From Roseivivax halotolerans (GTDB lineage: Bacteria; Pseudomonadota; Alphaproteobacteria; Rhodobacterales; Rhodobacteraceae): a DNA stretch of 64,000 bases. Location: assembly GCF_900115815.1 (NCBI RefSeq), contig NZ_FOXV01000002.1, positions 359,125 to 423,124 on the forward strand. Reading direction: 5' to 3'. The translations under genes and the position numbers were made by a program. Shown piece after piece: positions 17,251 to 26,166 of the stretch; positions within the stretch are counted from its first letter, which is position 1; each line of letters begins with the position of its first letter. The notes below the pieces were generated by a model. The model saw nothing but the letters and a program-made list of their open reading frames with translations, did no database searches and had not been told where the DNA came from.

Positions 17251-18474
17251 TCACACGAGCCAATCCGGGGCCTCGAAAGACGCGGATACGCTGCTGCTGC
17301 CGTCCGTCGTGTCGAGCGTCCAGGACCACAAGAAAGACAATTGGTCGTTTCCGGGAAAGCGCACCTGTTGGAAGACGATGAGTTCGTCGTCGAAATGCTC
17401 GGGCGCTTCCATCCGCACCGGCCCGGTCGCAATCCAGTCAGGCGTGGCGAGCTCGGCGAAATCGGACCAGCTCTGCCCGCCATCGAGGCTCTCCATCACG
17501 ATGAGCGTATCCGTGTGCGGGTCATCATACGTGACGTAGAGACCGCCATCTGTCTCGACGCTGATCTGCGCTGTCGTCACACCGTGAGGCACTCCCGGAA
17601 TGTCGGCCGGTCGTGTCCAGCTATCGGACACACCGTCATACACCATGAAGCTCAGCTCCTGGTTGGTGCCGACCATCACGATGTAAAGGGTGTCTCCGTC
17701 CTGCGCTGTCGAGAAGTGGCTCGCATACCGCCCGATCGCACCATCGCGGTCGATCTCGGTGAAGTTCCAGACGCCCTCTCCGATGGAGTAAGTCGCCCAG
17801 GTCACGGTCTCTGCGGTGGCATAGATCAACCCGACTCCATCCTCGGTCGCAAGGATGCGGGCAGACCCCGCCTCGGCGTCGAGGGTCGTCACCACGGTCT
17901 CGGTCCAATCGCGCCCGGCATTGTCGGACCAGGCGACGGACAGGACGACACCGTCGTCGGTCTCTTCGCTGTAGGCGATCCAGAGCCGTCCGGACGCCGC
18001 TAAAGTGATCGTCGGATGCGCCGCGTTCGGAGACATCACGTCGTCGACGACCGTCGTGGTATACGCCACGGTCCAGACATCTTGCACGGTGTCGTAATCG
18101 AGCTTGGCATAGGCGATCGCGCCATTGCGCGTCGTATAGACCATGATCGCCTCATCCTCGTCGCTGGCGATCCGGATATCGGCGGTCGAGGCGAAGCCTG
18201 ACGCGTTGAAGGTCATGTTCTGATGCCAGCTCGCACCGTTATCGGTGGATGTGAACAGGACGAGCCCGCCACCGAGACCGAGATTTATGAGCATGTGCAG
18301 ATCGCCATCGGATGTCTCGACCACATGGTCTTGCATCCTTGAGACGATCATCTTGGGCGAGATCGCGAACGTCCCGGCCACCAAGCCGCTGTCGAGAACA
18401 TGGCCAGGCGCCTCTGCACCCTTGAATACGAAAACCGAAACGCCGCTCTCGAGCGGCTCAAATGAAAAGCTCAC
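17251..18474 (-). CDS. Asp-box (BNR/sialidase-like) beta-propeller protein
   Basis: This 407-residue protein carries at least three Asp-box motifs of the form S-x-D-x-G-x-x-W: STDNGASW (about residue 76), SDNAGRDW (about 180) and SLDGGQSW (about 328). These mark a sialidase-like propeller. I see no signal peptide, no membrane helix, and no clear sialidase catalytic arginine triad, so it may be a binding or structural propeller and not an enzyme. The start codon is GTG at 18474 with an AGGGG stretch upstream. An in-frame upstream start is not obvious. It lies between the discrete ACP and the LpqC-like lipoprotein on the same strand. Function unknown. Confidence 0.7.
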   Translation of the reverse strand: MSFSFEPLESGVSVFVFKGAEAPGHVLDSGLVAGTFAISPKMIVSRMQDHVVETSDGDLHMLINLGLGGGLVLFTSTDNGASWHQNMTFNASGFASTADIRIASDEDEAIMVYTTRNGAIAYAKLDYDTVQDVWTVAYTTTVVDDVMSPNAAHPTITLAASGRLWIAYSEETDDGVVLSVAWSDNAGRDWTETVVTTLDAEAGSARILATEDGVGLIYATAETVTWATYSIGEGVWNFTEIDRDGAIGRYASHFSTAQDGDTLYIVMVGTNQELSFMVYDGVSDSWTRPADIPGVPHGVTTAQISVETDGGLYVTYDDPHTDTLIVMESLDGGQSWSDFAELATPDWIATGPVRMEAPEHFDDELIVFQQVRFPGNDQLSFLWSWTLDTTDGSSSVSASFEAPDWLV

Positions 18475-18517
18475 GGCACCACCACCCCTAGGGAACCGTA
18501 AGGCAGTCTTACCGATC

Positions 18518-18532
18518 TTGACGTAAAGTCAA
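18518..18532. promoter_or_regulatory. Inverted repeat and weak promoter upstream of the Asp-box gene
   Basis: The sequence TTGAC-GTAAA-GTCAA is a perfect 5-bp inverted repeat 44 bp before the GTG start of the Asp-box gene. Read on the minus strand it supplies TTGACT as a possible -35, with a weak TAAGAC 15 bp downstream. It could be an operator or part of a promoter. Confidence 0.3.
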
Positions 18533-18589
18533 TTATTTCGAAGTCGCAATGACGCCGGTTTGGTGCCGCGCACGAAATCCGGCGCGGTT

Positions 18590-18883
18590 TCAGGCAGCCT
18601 GAAGCTCTTCCTGCAGAAAGCCGACCACATCCGTCACGGACACATCGTCGACATAGGCCCCGTCCTGGATGAACAGCTTTTCGAATGGCAGCCCCTTGCG
18701 GCCAAGCTTTTGCTCGATCGCCACGCAGAATTGCACGACGTCGATGCTTTCGAATTCGAGGTCTTCGATCAGTGTGGTCTCGGCCCCGATGCCTCCCTCG
18801 ATTTCGAGATCCCAGTCCTGAACGGTCTCCTCGAGGACGGAAGTCACAACGGACTGAAGGGCTTGTGTCGACGTATCGGTCAT
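18590..18883 (-). CDS. Discrete acyl carrier protein
   Basis: This 97-residue acidic protein has the four-helix acyl carrier pattern. The phosphopantetheine serine is S46 in the motif DLEFESIDVVQF, a variant of the common DSL motif in which glutamate precedes the serine. The rest (FCVAIEQKLGRKGLPFEKLF, VSVTDVVGFLQEEL) fits ACPs of secondary pathways better than housekeeping AcpP. It would be primed by a PPTase such as the domain at the end of the second megasynthase and carry acyl chains in the cytoplasm. It sits alone on its strand between the Asp-box gene and a hydrolase gene, within the lipid-megasynthase region. Confidence 0.88.
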   Translation of the reverse strand: MTDTSTQALQSVVTSVLEETVQDWDLEIEGGIGAETTLIEDLEFESIDVVQFCVAIEQKLGRKGLPFEKLFIQDGAYVDDVSVTDVVGFLQEELQAA

Positions 18884-19011
18884 CTAGGCGCTCCTGCGTT
18901 TCTGGCAGCGTTGGAAACGGCCAATGTCGGACCGTCGTGGCGGTCCCGGCGATTGGCGTGGCACATCTTGCGATGACGTTGGGTTAGCCGCATTGCAGAA
19001 ACCGAACAAGC

Positions 19012-19028
19012 GGGGCGGAAAGCGCCCC
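19012..19028. terminator. Weak hairpin in the gap between hydrolase and ACP genes
   Basis: GGGGCG (19012-19017) and CGCCCC (19023-19028) form a 6-bp stem with a 5-base loop in the 207-bp gap 18884-19090. It could terminate the six-gene operon ending at 19091, but has no T run. I see nothing else in this gap apart from what may be the ACP promoter. Confidence 0.25.
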
Positions 19029-19090
19029 TTGCCGGACGCGGTAGCGATGCAACAGCGGCTTTGCGCTGGACCGGGACTTGTAGGTGGGCG

Positions 19091-19996
19091 CTATTCGGGC
19101 GGGCCGTCGCGCTTTTCTGCCGCCTGTCCGCCCATGCTGTCCGCGCTTGACACGTAGGAGGCCACGGTGCGCCCGATGAACGCCTCGAGAGATCCTCGGT
19201 TGAGTTTCAATGGGTTGGCGTCGAGCTGGCGATGTCCGGCGCCATCGAGCACGATCCGCCAAAGGTCCGCCCCGCCGGGCGGTGCCGGCCAGAAGCTGAG
19301 CTGAGCCCGCGTCCCTCCGAAGCGGACCCGCTTTTCGCGCGGCGCTCCGGCAACGCGATTGCGCCGCTTCCAGAACGCCAGCGTGTCCTCGGCACCGAGA
19401 AGCCGCCCGCCAACGGAGAAACCGGCCATCTGCGGCACTTCGCCGCCTGCCCAGGGAATCACCGGATCCTTGGTCGCCTGCACAAGAAGCATGGCCGCCG
19501 GGGGCCCCGATTCGGCGCGCAGGGCCAGCGCTTCGGGCAGCGCCGCCACGACGGCCACGCTCAGCGCCGGCGGCTCGGGCAGTTCCAGCGCGAGGCGCAT
19601 CGCGAACATGCCGCCGTTGGAGACCCCGATCATCGCCATCGGCATGGGGCCGGGTCCGAGCGCCGCGCGCTGACGAGCGATCAGCGTCTCGACAAAGTCC
19701 CGATCCGCGGGCCAGCCCGCCTCGAGCCGCTGCCGCCCATCCGCCCAATGGGGCACGGCTTGCGGAAAGGCGATGTCGTGGCCCTCGGAATGCATAGCCA
19801 AGGCGAGTCCCGAGCGACCCGCGAAGCTGACAGCCGATCCGTGTCCGCCGTGAAAGCCGAGAATCAGGGCACGGCGCGGCTCTGCCCGCACCGGATGTGC
19901 CGGAAGCACGACCTTTCTAGAGCCGTGCGGCGTGGCGACCGACAGCGTCTCGAGCTCGGGCCGGGCGCGTCTGTGCCTAAACCCGAGCCGCGCCAT
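19091..19996 (-). CDS. Alpha/beta hydrolase, PHB-depolymerase-like
   Basis: This 301-residue protein has the fold and motifs of PHB-depolymerase/feruloyl-esterase-like hydrolases: ILGFHGGHGSAVSF at the oxyanion region, nucleophile serine in GVSNGGMFAMRLA, aspartate in QATKDPVIPWAGGE and histidine in LDGAGHRQLDANP. No signal peptide is visible, unlike the two related enzymes in this region, so it is probably cytoplasmic. Its start at 19996 overlaps the upstream propeller gene by 20 bp, making it the last gene of a tight operon 25619-19091. A role in ester or thioester hydrolysis of the cluster's lipid product is plausible but inferred. Confidence 0.75.
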   Translation of the reverse strand: MARLGFRHRRARPELETLSVATPHGSRKVVLPAHPVRAEPRRALILGFHGGHGSAVSFAGRSGLALAMHSEGHDIAFPQAVPHWADGRQRLEAGWPADRDFVETLIARQRAALGPGPMPMAMIGVSNGGMFAMRLALELPEPPALSVAVVAALPEALALRAESGPPAAMLLVQATKDPVIPWAGGEVPQMAGFSVGGRLLGAEDTLAFWKRRNRVAGAPREKRVRFGGTRAQLSFWPAPPGGADLWRIVLDGAGHRQLDANPLKLNRGSLEAFIGRTVASYVSSADSMGGQAAEKRDGPPE

Positions 19997-21497
19997 TCCG
20001 GCCCAGCCAGACCTCGAGCCCGCCTTCAGGGTTGTCCTCGTAGCGCCACTCTCCGTCCCCCGGTACCGCAACGCGCGGGCCGAAGACGTTCGCAGTCCCG
20101 GTGAACAGCCCGGCCGGCGTCGAGACGAGGTTGCGGATGCCCCAGTTATAGGCATTGCCGAACCCCGTCCGCGTGACCGGCATCCAGTTCTCGCCATCGG
20201 CGGTGCGCCAGAGGTCCGCTCCGCCCTCGGCAGCGATGATCGTTTCGGGGTCAAGCCGGTCCATCAGGCTCTGCACCATGCGCGGCGCCTGATCGTAGCG
20301 CGCCCAGCGCAGGGTGACCGACCAGTCGTAGCTGCCGCAATAGAGCCAGCCGTCATGCACACCCATCGCCCACATGTAGCCGTTGAAGAAATGCCCGAAC
20401 CCCGCCTTCAGCCCCGAGAGCGGCGCGCGCCCGTCATCGTCACGATCGCCGACGATCACGTCGCAGGTATCGTCGGCATTGACACGCAGCACCTCCGCCG
20501 CCGCCGGACCGACGCCGTTCACCCGGTCATTGCCGCCGCCTTGGATGCCAGTGCCGACGTAGAGCGCGCCGTTGAACGCGGTCATGCAGGCGACCGCCTG
20601 GTTGAGCGGTCCGCGTCCGGCGCCCTTGTCCACCACTTGCCGCCATTTGTAGGGAAACGGACCCTGTGCGGGATCGGCGGGCGATCCATCGGTGGCCCAG
20701 ATCTGCAGTCCTTCGAGGTTGAGCGTGCCTGCGTAAAGCGTGTCGTTCGCCACCGCGAGACTGAAGATGCCCAGATTGCCTGCGCCACCGAACCCGGGAT
20801 CGTTGACCGGTTGCCAATCCCCCGCCTCGGGCGCGTCGGAGGCAAAGATCTGCGGCAGGCCGGTGGAGTTCTGCTGCCCGCCATCGGTGCCGCGCCGGGC
20901 GGTAGGCGCGAAATGCATACGTCCGCGAAACTCGATCAGGCTGCGCGTCACAGAGAAGGGCGGGTCGATGATCCCGTACTTGGTGACCGGCTCGAAGCTC
21001 TTGCCATCGCGCGAGCGCAGGATCAGCCCGCCCGGCGCACGGCCTGGCGCCCAGGCGGCGATATAGAGCGCGGGTTCGTCATCACCCGGCCCCTGATAGA
21101 CCAGCATCGAGCGGTAGCCGATCTCACGCGGGACGGGCTTGCCGTCCGCACCTTCGACGAGCGGCGCACGGAAGACCATCTCCCAGCGTCCATCGGCGGG
21201 ATCGAAGGCCCAGATCTGAGAGCGCCGGTCGAGCTGATAAAGCCCGTCCATCGTGTCCGGGCATTCCACCGGCCAGACCTGCAGCGGCATCGTCGCGTAG
21301 GAGGATTGCAGGCGCAGCATGCACATGTTGGACCGCGTCGTGCCGAGGTAGAGCTTGCCTTTGAACCACGCCATCGAATGCGCGTAATTGTTGTGCCCGT
21401 CGCCGAGCCCGCCGACGCCGACCCGCGTGAAATCGCGCTCGTGCAGTCCCTTTGTCGGGAACGGATCGGGGCGAGGCGCGGCGCTTTGTGCGGTCAT
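19977..21497 (-). CDS. Beta-propeller-like protein, paralogue of the protein at 27075-28454
   Basis: This 506-residue protein is built from repeated strands of the type LYLGTTRSN, LYAGTLNLEG, LYVGTGIQGGG, LYCGSYDW and GLFTGTAN, each followed by a W- or D-rich blade such as IWATDGSP and LWRTADGENW. This is the look of a six- or seven-bladed propeller. There is no signal peptide, membrane helix or catalytic motif that I recognise. It is clearly related to the protein encoded at 27075-28454: both share LYxGTGI, an AAxxLLR-type segment and a VIVG/VVVG strand in the same order. It overlaps the SDR gene by 4 bp at its start. Function unknown; binding of a polymer or an enzyme partner is possible. 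Confidence 0.65.
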   Translation of the reverse strand: MTAQSAAPRPDPFPTKGLHERDFTRVGVGGLGDGHNNYAHSMAWFKGKLYLGTTRSNMCMLRLQSSYATMPLQVWPVECPDTMDGLYQLDRRSQIWAFDPADGRWEMVFRAPLVEGADGKPVPREIGYRSMLVYQGPGDDEPALYIAAWAPGRAPGGLILRSRDGKSFEPVTKYGIIDPPFSVTRSLIEFRGRMHFAPTARRGTDGGQQNSTGLPQIFASDAPEAGDWQPVNDPGFGGAGNLGIFSLAVANDTLYAGTLNLEGLQIWATDGSPADPAQGPFPYKWRQVVDKGAGRGPLNQAVACMTAFNGALYVGTGIQGGGNDRVNGVGPAAAEVLRVNADDTCDVIVGDRDDDGRAPLSGLKAGFGHFFNGYMWAMGVHDGWLYCGSYDWSVTLRWARYDQAPRMVQSLMDRLDPETIIAAEGGADLWRTADGENWMPVTRTGFGNAYNWGIRNLVSTPAGLFTGTANVFGPRVAVPGDGEWRYEDNPEGGLEVWLGRNGAARV

Positions 21498-22246
21498 TCG
21501 GCCTTCGTCTTTCCGCGTCGCTTGCGCAAGGGAACGGGAGCAATGACCGAGTTATAGAGGAACGCATCGCGCGGCAGCGTCACGAGGTAGTGCACGAACT
21601 CGGCAACCTGTCCGGGGGTGAGCATCGCGCGCGGCTTGAGCGCGGCGGTGCCTGACTGGTCCCAGATATTGGTATCGACCGCATCGGGCAGCACCGTCTG
21701 CACCCGAACGCCGTCGCGCTGCACCTCTTCGGCGAGGCTTTCGGAAAGCCCGAGAATCCCGAATTTAGAACTCGCATAAGGCCCGTCGAAAGCGCGTCCC
21801 TGCTTGCCGGTGACGGAGGAGATGTTGACGATATCGCCTTCCTTCTGCGCCAGCATCGGCTTCAGAACCGCGCGGTTCGACAGGAAAGTGCCGGTGAGGT
21901 TCACGTCGATGACCTTCCGCCATTCCTCGAAGGTCGTGTCGGCGACGGGCTTCAGCGTTCCCCCGACGCGCAGGATGCCAGCGGAGGCGACGAGGATGTC
22001 GATCCGTCCATCAAGGGCCATCGCGGTGTCGGCCATCCGCGCCATGTCGTCTTCCGAGGTGATGTCGGCGGCGCAGACCGTGGCCGCCGCGCCGATCTCT
22101 TCGGCGACGGGCGCGAGCGCCTCTGCGCTGAGGTCCACCAGAACGACGCGCGCGCCCTCCTCCGCGAATTTCAGCGCCGTGGCGCGGCCGATGCCGCCCG
22201 CGGCTCCGGTCACGATGGCTGTCTTGCCGCTGAGGCTGTCACTCAT
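21494..22246 (-). CDS. Short-chain dehydrogenase/reductase
   Basis: This 250-residue SDR has the NAD(P)-binding motif TGAAGGIGRA (residues 13-22), an acidic residue after the second strand (LVDLS) that suggests NAD preference, the NxAG-equivalent VASAG, catalytic serine in VNISSVTG and the YASSK pair. It would oxidise an alcohol or reduce a ketone. An unusual feature is the basic C-terminus PLRKRRGKTK. It is followed by the propeller gene (4-bp overlap) and preceded 19 bp upstream by a second SDR. The substrate is unknown, but the location suggests a 3-hydroxyacyl or related lipid intermediate. Confidence 0.85.
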   Translation of the reverse strand: MSDSLSGKTAIVTGAAGGIGRATALKFAEEGARVVLVDLSAEALAPVAEEIGAAATVCAADITSEDDMARMADTAMALDGRIDILVASAGILRVGGTLKPVADTTFEEWRKVIDVNLTGTFLSNRAVLKPMLAQKEGDIVNISSVTGKQGRAFDGPYASSKFGILGLSESLAEEVQRDGVRVQTVLPDAVDTNIWDQSGTAALKPRAMLTPGQVAEFVHYLVTLPRDAFLYNSVIAPVPLRKRRGKTKAE

Positions 22247-22265
22247 TGCGGGATCTCCTCGGTCA

Positions 22266-23021
22266 TCAGGTCTGGGCTGCGCGGGCGCGCGGCATCGGCA
22301 GAAGGTGCGGGTCGGGCAGGGCCATCTCGAGACCGAGCTCGATGAGCCCGACGAGCGCGACGGCGAAACTCTCGGGCGACATCGTGCCGCCGAACGGTCC
22401 GGCGAGGGCCGTGCCCTCGATGAGGGGCGTCTCGACCGTGCCCGGAAAGATCGTGCGGACGACGATGCCCTCATCCTCGAGTTCGCGCGCCATCTCGCGG
22501 CCGAGCGCGGCAAGCGCGAATTTCGTCGCGCAATAGGCCGGGGCGAGCGCCTGGCCCTTCATCCCGTGCGGTGTGATGGAAGACCCGATATGCACGATGT
22601 CACCGAAGCCCGCCTCGCGCATCAGCGGCAGCACGGCATGATCGGCAAGAACAACTCCGTGCAGGTTGACGTCGATGGATTTCTGCCATTCGGCAAGGCT
22701 CAGATCATGCGTGCGAGGCGGCAGGCTGTCCGCGCTTTCACGCCCGTAGACGGCGGAGGCAACCAGCAGATCGACTTGACCGATCTCGCGCATGAGCGCC
22801 GCAATGCCGTCCATGTCGCCGGCTTTCGATACGTCAGCTGCCTGCGTGACATGGCCGAGCCCTGGCCCGGCGCCATCGAGCGCTTGGGCCAGCGCCGCAA
22901 GGCGGTCCTGCGCGCGCCCCACACCGACAACCTGCCAGCCGCGCCGCGCAAGCTCCAGCGCCACGGCCCAGCCGATCCCGCTTGTCGCGCCGGTGACGAG
23001 GGCGATCTGCCTATCGGTCAT
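22266..23021 (-). CDS. Short-chain dehydrogenase/reductase
   Basis: This 251-residue SDR begins MTDRQIALVTGATSGIGWAV, with the glycine motif at about 10-16 and VGVGRAQDR after the second strand, where arginine suggests NADP preference. The catalytic serine lies in VHIGSSITPHG and the tyrosine in PAYCATKFAL (YxxxK). The order and length are typical. It overlaps the upstream alpha/beta hydrolase gene by 4 bp and is 19 bp from the next SDR. The two SDRs differ in cofactor signature, so they may act in opposite redox directions (inference). Confidence 0.85.
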   Translation of the reverse strand: MTDRQIALVTGATSGIGWAVALELARRGWQVVGVGRAQDRLAALAQALDGAGPGLGHVTQAADVSKAGDMDGIAALMREIGQVDLLVASAVYGRESADSLPPRTHDLSLAEWQKSIDVNLHGVVLADHAVLPLMREAGFGDIVHIGSSITPHGMKGQALAPAYCATKFALAALGREMARELEDEGIVVRTIFPGTVETPLIEGTALAGPFGGTMSPESFAVALVGLIELGLEMALPDPHLLPMPRARAAQT

Positions 23022-24022
23022 TGCGAACGCCTCCGCCGCAGGGCCGCGCGCAGGATGGGTCGCTGATGCGCCCGCGCACGGGTTCGCCGCTCTGCAGCCG
23101 CGCCGGGACGCTCGACCCCGGCGATGAAGGCACGCAAGGCCAGCGCGAAGAGGCGCGGTTTGACGATGGGGAAGAAATGCCCCGCACCGGGCACGACGAT
23201 GCGGCGCGCGCCGGGCACAAGCTCCATCAGCGCCTCCGAGGTCGGCAGGCAATGGCTTTGTGCGCCGTAGACCAGCAGGAGCGGCATCTCGAGGGCAGCG
23301 AGCTTTTCGGGCGCGAGCGGCGCCTCGTCATCCATCTCTTGCCGCGCGCTGGTCCTCTCGAGCAAGCCCCGCCACTTTTCCGCACCCCGCGCGCCCATCT
23401 GCCGCGAGCGCAGGTTGATCCCGGCGCGTTTGCGAGGCCGGCCCGCCGCCCGGCCCTCCACGCGCGCCGAGACGCCGCCGGTCGCCAATGCCGCCTGTCC
23501 GCGCGCACCAAGATCCGACAACAGGCGAAAGTCGATCTCCGAATCGTCGGGCGGGAAGGTCTCGACCCCCTGTTCTTCGAGCTGTTTGCGCCAGACCGGC
23601 CAATGCGCCCAGTCGCAAAGCCGCATAGGTGGCTGGAGCGTCCCGACCTGAGTGTCCGCGACCGTCAGGCTCGCCACGCGATCGGGCGCCATCATCGCGA
23701 CGACAAGCGCCACCCGCGCGCCGTGACTGTGCCCCACAAGATGCACCCGGCTCAGCCCGGTCTCGTCCATCAGCGCCAGCACATCCCGCGCGAGCGCCTC
23801 GAGCCCGTAGCCCGTCTCCGGCATGGAGCTGCCGCCGTGGCCGCGCAGATCGGGCAGCAGCATCGGCATCTCGCGGCCGAGATGCCGCACCGCACCGAGA
23901 TACCAGAAGGCAAGGTTCGCGCCGAGGCCGTGGATAAGCACCACTGGCGTCTGCCCGTCCTCGAGAGGCGGGCCGACAAGCTGGTAGTTCAGCGTGACAT
24001 CGGGGCGGACCAGTTCCGGCAT
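23018..24022 (-). CDS. Alpha/beta hydrolase (hydrolase_1 type)
   Basis: This 334-residue protein has the classic hydrolase signatures LIHGLGANLAFW (oxyanion loop), LLPDLRGHGGSS, nucleophile serine in VGHSHGARVAL and a late histidine in VVPGAGHFFPIV. An aspartate is expected in the LLLVYGAQSH region, where it seems replaced. A very basic tail (RRTRARAHQRPILRAALRRRRSQ-like, last 23 residues) is unusual and could be an artefact of the overlap with the next gene or a nucleic-acid or membrane-surface binding tail. It could act as an esterase or thioesterase. It lies second in the six-gene operon, 13 bp after the phosphodiesterase-like gene. Confidence 0.8.
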   Translation of the reverse strand: MPELVRPDVTLNYQLVGPPLEDGQTPVVLIHGLGANLAFWYLGAVRHLGREMPMLLPDLRGHGGSSMPETGYGLEALARDVLALMDETGLSRVHLVGHSHGARVALVVAMMAPDRVASLTVADTQVGTLQPPMRLCDWAHWPVWRKQLEEQGVETFPPDDSEIDFRLLSDLGARGQAALATGGVSARVEGRAAGRPRKRAGINLRSRQMGARGAEKWRGLLERTSARQEMDDEAPLAPEKLAALEMPLLLVYGAQSHCLPTSEALMELVPGARRIVVPGAGHFFPIVKPRLFALALRAFIAGVERPGAAAERRTRARAHQRPILRAALRRRRSQ

Positions 24023-24035
24023 GGCATCCCCCGCG

Positions 24036-25619
24036 TCAGTCCATGTAGCCGAGCTTTTTCATCTGTCTCAGGAGCGCCTCGCGCTCTTCCTTCGTGGGTT
24101 CGGGACGATCTGCGTCGCTCGTGGCGGCGGCGCTTTTGGTCGTTCCTGCCTTGGTCGCCGTGATGCCCGGCACCAGCGCCTCGACCGGCACCCGGCCTTC
24201 GAGGTTCTTGGGCACGGGCAGGCCGAGCAGGGTCAGCATCAGCGGCGTGATGTCGAGAAGGTTCAGCGCATCGACCTGCTCGTCCTGCCGGAATGCGGGG
24301 CCGTGACCGATGAAGATGCCCTCGGGCCGGTGCGTGCCATCCGCGAGATCGCGCGGCTTAACCGCCTCGTCCGAAGAGATGATCGACACGAACCCACCAT
24401 CGCGCAGCTTGAGCGTGATGTCCGGGCACGGCTCCACGAAGGGGCGGCCACGCATCTTGTTCATGTCGAGCCCGGCGAGCACGGGCTTGCCGTCCTTGTC
24501 GGTCCAGGCCAAAAGCTCCTCGCGCAGCTTCAGCGCGACATCCATGTACTGATCCTCGGTCACGCCGGTGCCATCGCCGGGATCGGGCTTGATGAAGATC
24601 GCATTCGAGGACGGTGTGGGACAGAAGGCGCGCGTGCGCTTCCAGTCGATCATCGCCTGATGATCCTTGAGCTTGTCGGCGGCGAGCTTCGCCTCGCCCT
24701 CGCCATAGCCGCCATCGCGCCAGTGCAGGTAGCCCTTATCCGCGAGCCACTGGTTGATATAGACGATCTCGTCCGTCGGCCCGAACCCGTGATCCGAGGT
24801 AATGATCACGTTCACGTCCTCGCCCGCCGCCTCGACCATGCGGCGGATATTCTCGTCCATCCGCGCGTAGAAATCTGTGACGAGCCGCGTGATCTTGTCG
24901 GTCTCTTCGCCGGGCTCGCCCGAATAGACGTTCGGGTCCATGTAGCGGTAGAAGAGGTGCTGCACTTTATCCGGCCCGTCGAGCACGATCGCGGCAAGCT
25001 CGGTCGGATCTTCCTTGAGCAGGCGGCACATGACGTCCGTCCAGGCCTTGTCGCGGACGTTCTGCAGCTCGATCCATTCTTCATGCTCGTCGGGGGCGAG
25101 GCCCTGCACGACCTTCTTCTCCTCGCCGATATCCATGCCGAGGTCGCGATAGTCGAAATCGTCCGACGCCTTCAGCTCTTCGAAGAAGGCTGGCGGATGG
25201 ATGCCGCCGCGAAGGTGCTTCCAGGGCACGAAACCCGACGCGATATAGCCGTCGATCTGCGGCGCGGGATAATAGCCGAAGAAATTGAGCGCGGTTGCCC
25301 GCTTGCCGCCGCGATTGGCCATCGAGAAGACAGACTCGGCGCGGTTGTCCCTGCCGTCATTGATCTTGAGGAAGACGTTGCCGTCCTCGAGGAAGGCCGG
25401 GCGAAGGAAGTCGTAGATCCCGTGCGTTTCAGGGCTGACGCCCGTGGTCATGGACGTCCAGGCCGGCGGCGTAAGCGGGTTCCGCGTCGACATCAGGTGC
25501 GCCACGGTCCCGTTCCGGATCAGGCTCGTGAGGAAGGGTAGAACACCCTGCTCGGACAATGGCTTGAGAAGGGTGAAGGTGGCCCCGTCAAGGCCGATCA
25601 TCAGGACGCGCTGAGACAC
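24036..25619 (-). CDS. Alkaline phosphatase superfamily protein (type I phosphodiesterase/NPP-like)
   Basis: This 527-residue protein belongs to the nucleotide-pyrophosphatase/phosphodiesterase branch of the alkaline phosphatase superfamily. Metal and catalytic residues are visible in order: MIGLDGATF (Asp), PPAWTSMTTG (Thr nucleophile), LDGPDKVQHLFYRY (Asp, His), IITSDHGFGP (Asp-His) and FIGHGPAF (His). No signal peptide is present, so it appears cytoplasmic, which is unusual for this superfamily. The C-terminal 50 residues are polar and end in a short helix. The start is GTG at 25619 with GGAG upstream. It heads the operon 25619-19091 and is divergent from a second operon. It might hydrolyse or transfer a phospho- or sulfo-ester in the lipid pathway (inference). 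Confidence 0.82.
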   Translation of the reverse strand: MSQRVLMIGLDGATFTLLKPLSEQGVLPFLTSLIRNGTVAHLMSTRNPLTPPAWTSMTTGVSPETHGIYDFLRPAFLEDGNVFLKINDGRDNRAESVFSMANRGGKRATALNFFGYYPAPQIDGYIASGFVPWKHLRGGIHPPAFFEELKASDDFDYRDLGMDIGEEKKVVQGLAPDEHEEWIELQNVRDKAWTDVMCRLLKEDPTELAAIVLDGPDKVQHLFYRYMDPNVYSGEPGEETDKITRLVTDFYARMDENIRRMVEAAGEDVNVIITSDHGFGPTDEIVYINQWLADKGYLHWRDGGYGEGEAKLAADKLKDHQAMIDWKRTRAFCPTPSSNAIFIKPDPGDGTGVTEDQYMDVALKLREELLAWTDKDGKPVLAGLDMNKMRGRPFVEPCPDITLKLRDGGFVSIISSDEAVKPRDLADGTHRPEGIFIGHGPAFRQDEQVDALNLLDITPLMLTLLGLPVPKNLEGRVPVEALVPGITATKAGTTKSAAATSDADRPEPTKEEREALLRQMKKLGYMD

Positions 25620-25719
25620 GGGGGATCGCTCCGGGCTGGAAATTCAAAACATGAAATACTGCAATTGCACAATTAATCGGGTAGCAGAGGCCTACTGCCC
25701 TCGCAAGGCAAACCACCGC

Positions 25720-25746
25720 TTGCACAGTAAGGTGTCGCACTATAGC
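25720..25746 (+). promoter_or_regulatory. Possible promoter for the 25776-28454 operon
   Basis: TTGCAC (25720-25725) and TATAGC (25741-25746) are separated by 15 bases, 30 bases before the ATG at 25776. The spacing is short for sigma-70, so this is tentative. The AT-richer 25640-25680 part of this divergent gap probably serves the minus-strand operon. Confidence 0.3.
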
Positions 25747-25775
25747 CCGAACGTGCCTCAGGAATGGAAGACCCG

Positions 25776-26078
25776 ATGTCGGACAAGCCGTCAAAGGACG
25801 CCGATCGCGACGTGACCGCCGAATTTTCCGATGTGCTGCGCGCACAGAAGGAAAAGCAGGAACGGCTGCGTCACGTGCAGGAATTCGTGACGACGCCGAC
25901 CTTCCTGGATTTCGCGCAGATGTCGGTCGAGGTTTCGGACGATCCCGAGCAGCTCGAGGCGCGGCGCCGCGACATCACCTACCGGATAGAGATCCTGCGC
26001 TCCGTTCTCGGCTTGCTCGAGGATGAGCTCGAGGCGATGGATCGCGTCTCATCCGTGCAGGAACGCGACAAGGCCTGA
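25776..26078 (+). CDS. Small coiled-coil protein of unknown function
   Basis: This 100-residue charged protein is not recognised. It has a hydrophilic N-terminus, a central TTPTFLDFAQMSVEVSDD segment and a C-terminal helix (DITYRIEILRSVLGLLEDELEAM) with heptad-like leucine spacing that suggests a coiled coil. The ATG at 25776 is preferred over one 12 bp upstream because GGAAG lies five bases before it. It is the first gene of a plus-strand operon that continues with a sulfotransferase and a propeller protein, so a role as a small partner or adaptor is possible. Confidence 0.6.
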   Translation: MSDKPSKDADRDVTAEFSDVLRAQKEKQERLRHVQEFVTTPTFLDFAQMSVEVSDDPEQLEARRRDITYRIEILRSVLGLLEDELEAMDRVSSVQERDKA

Positions 26079-26166
26079 GCTTCGAGCAATCCCGCCGTTG
26101 CATCTTCGGGCAGGCTGGGTCTTAGTCTTGGTGGAGAACCCTGCGCCATCCGAAGCGACGAGGTCG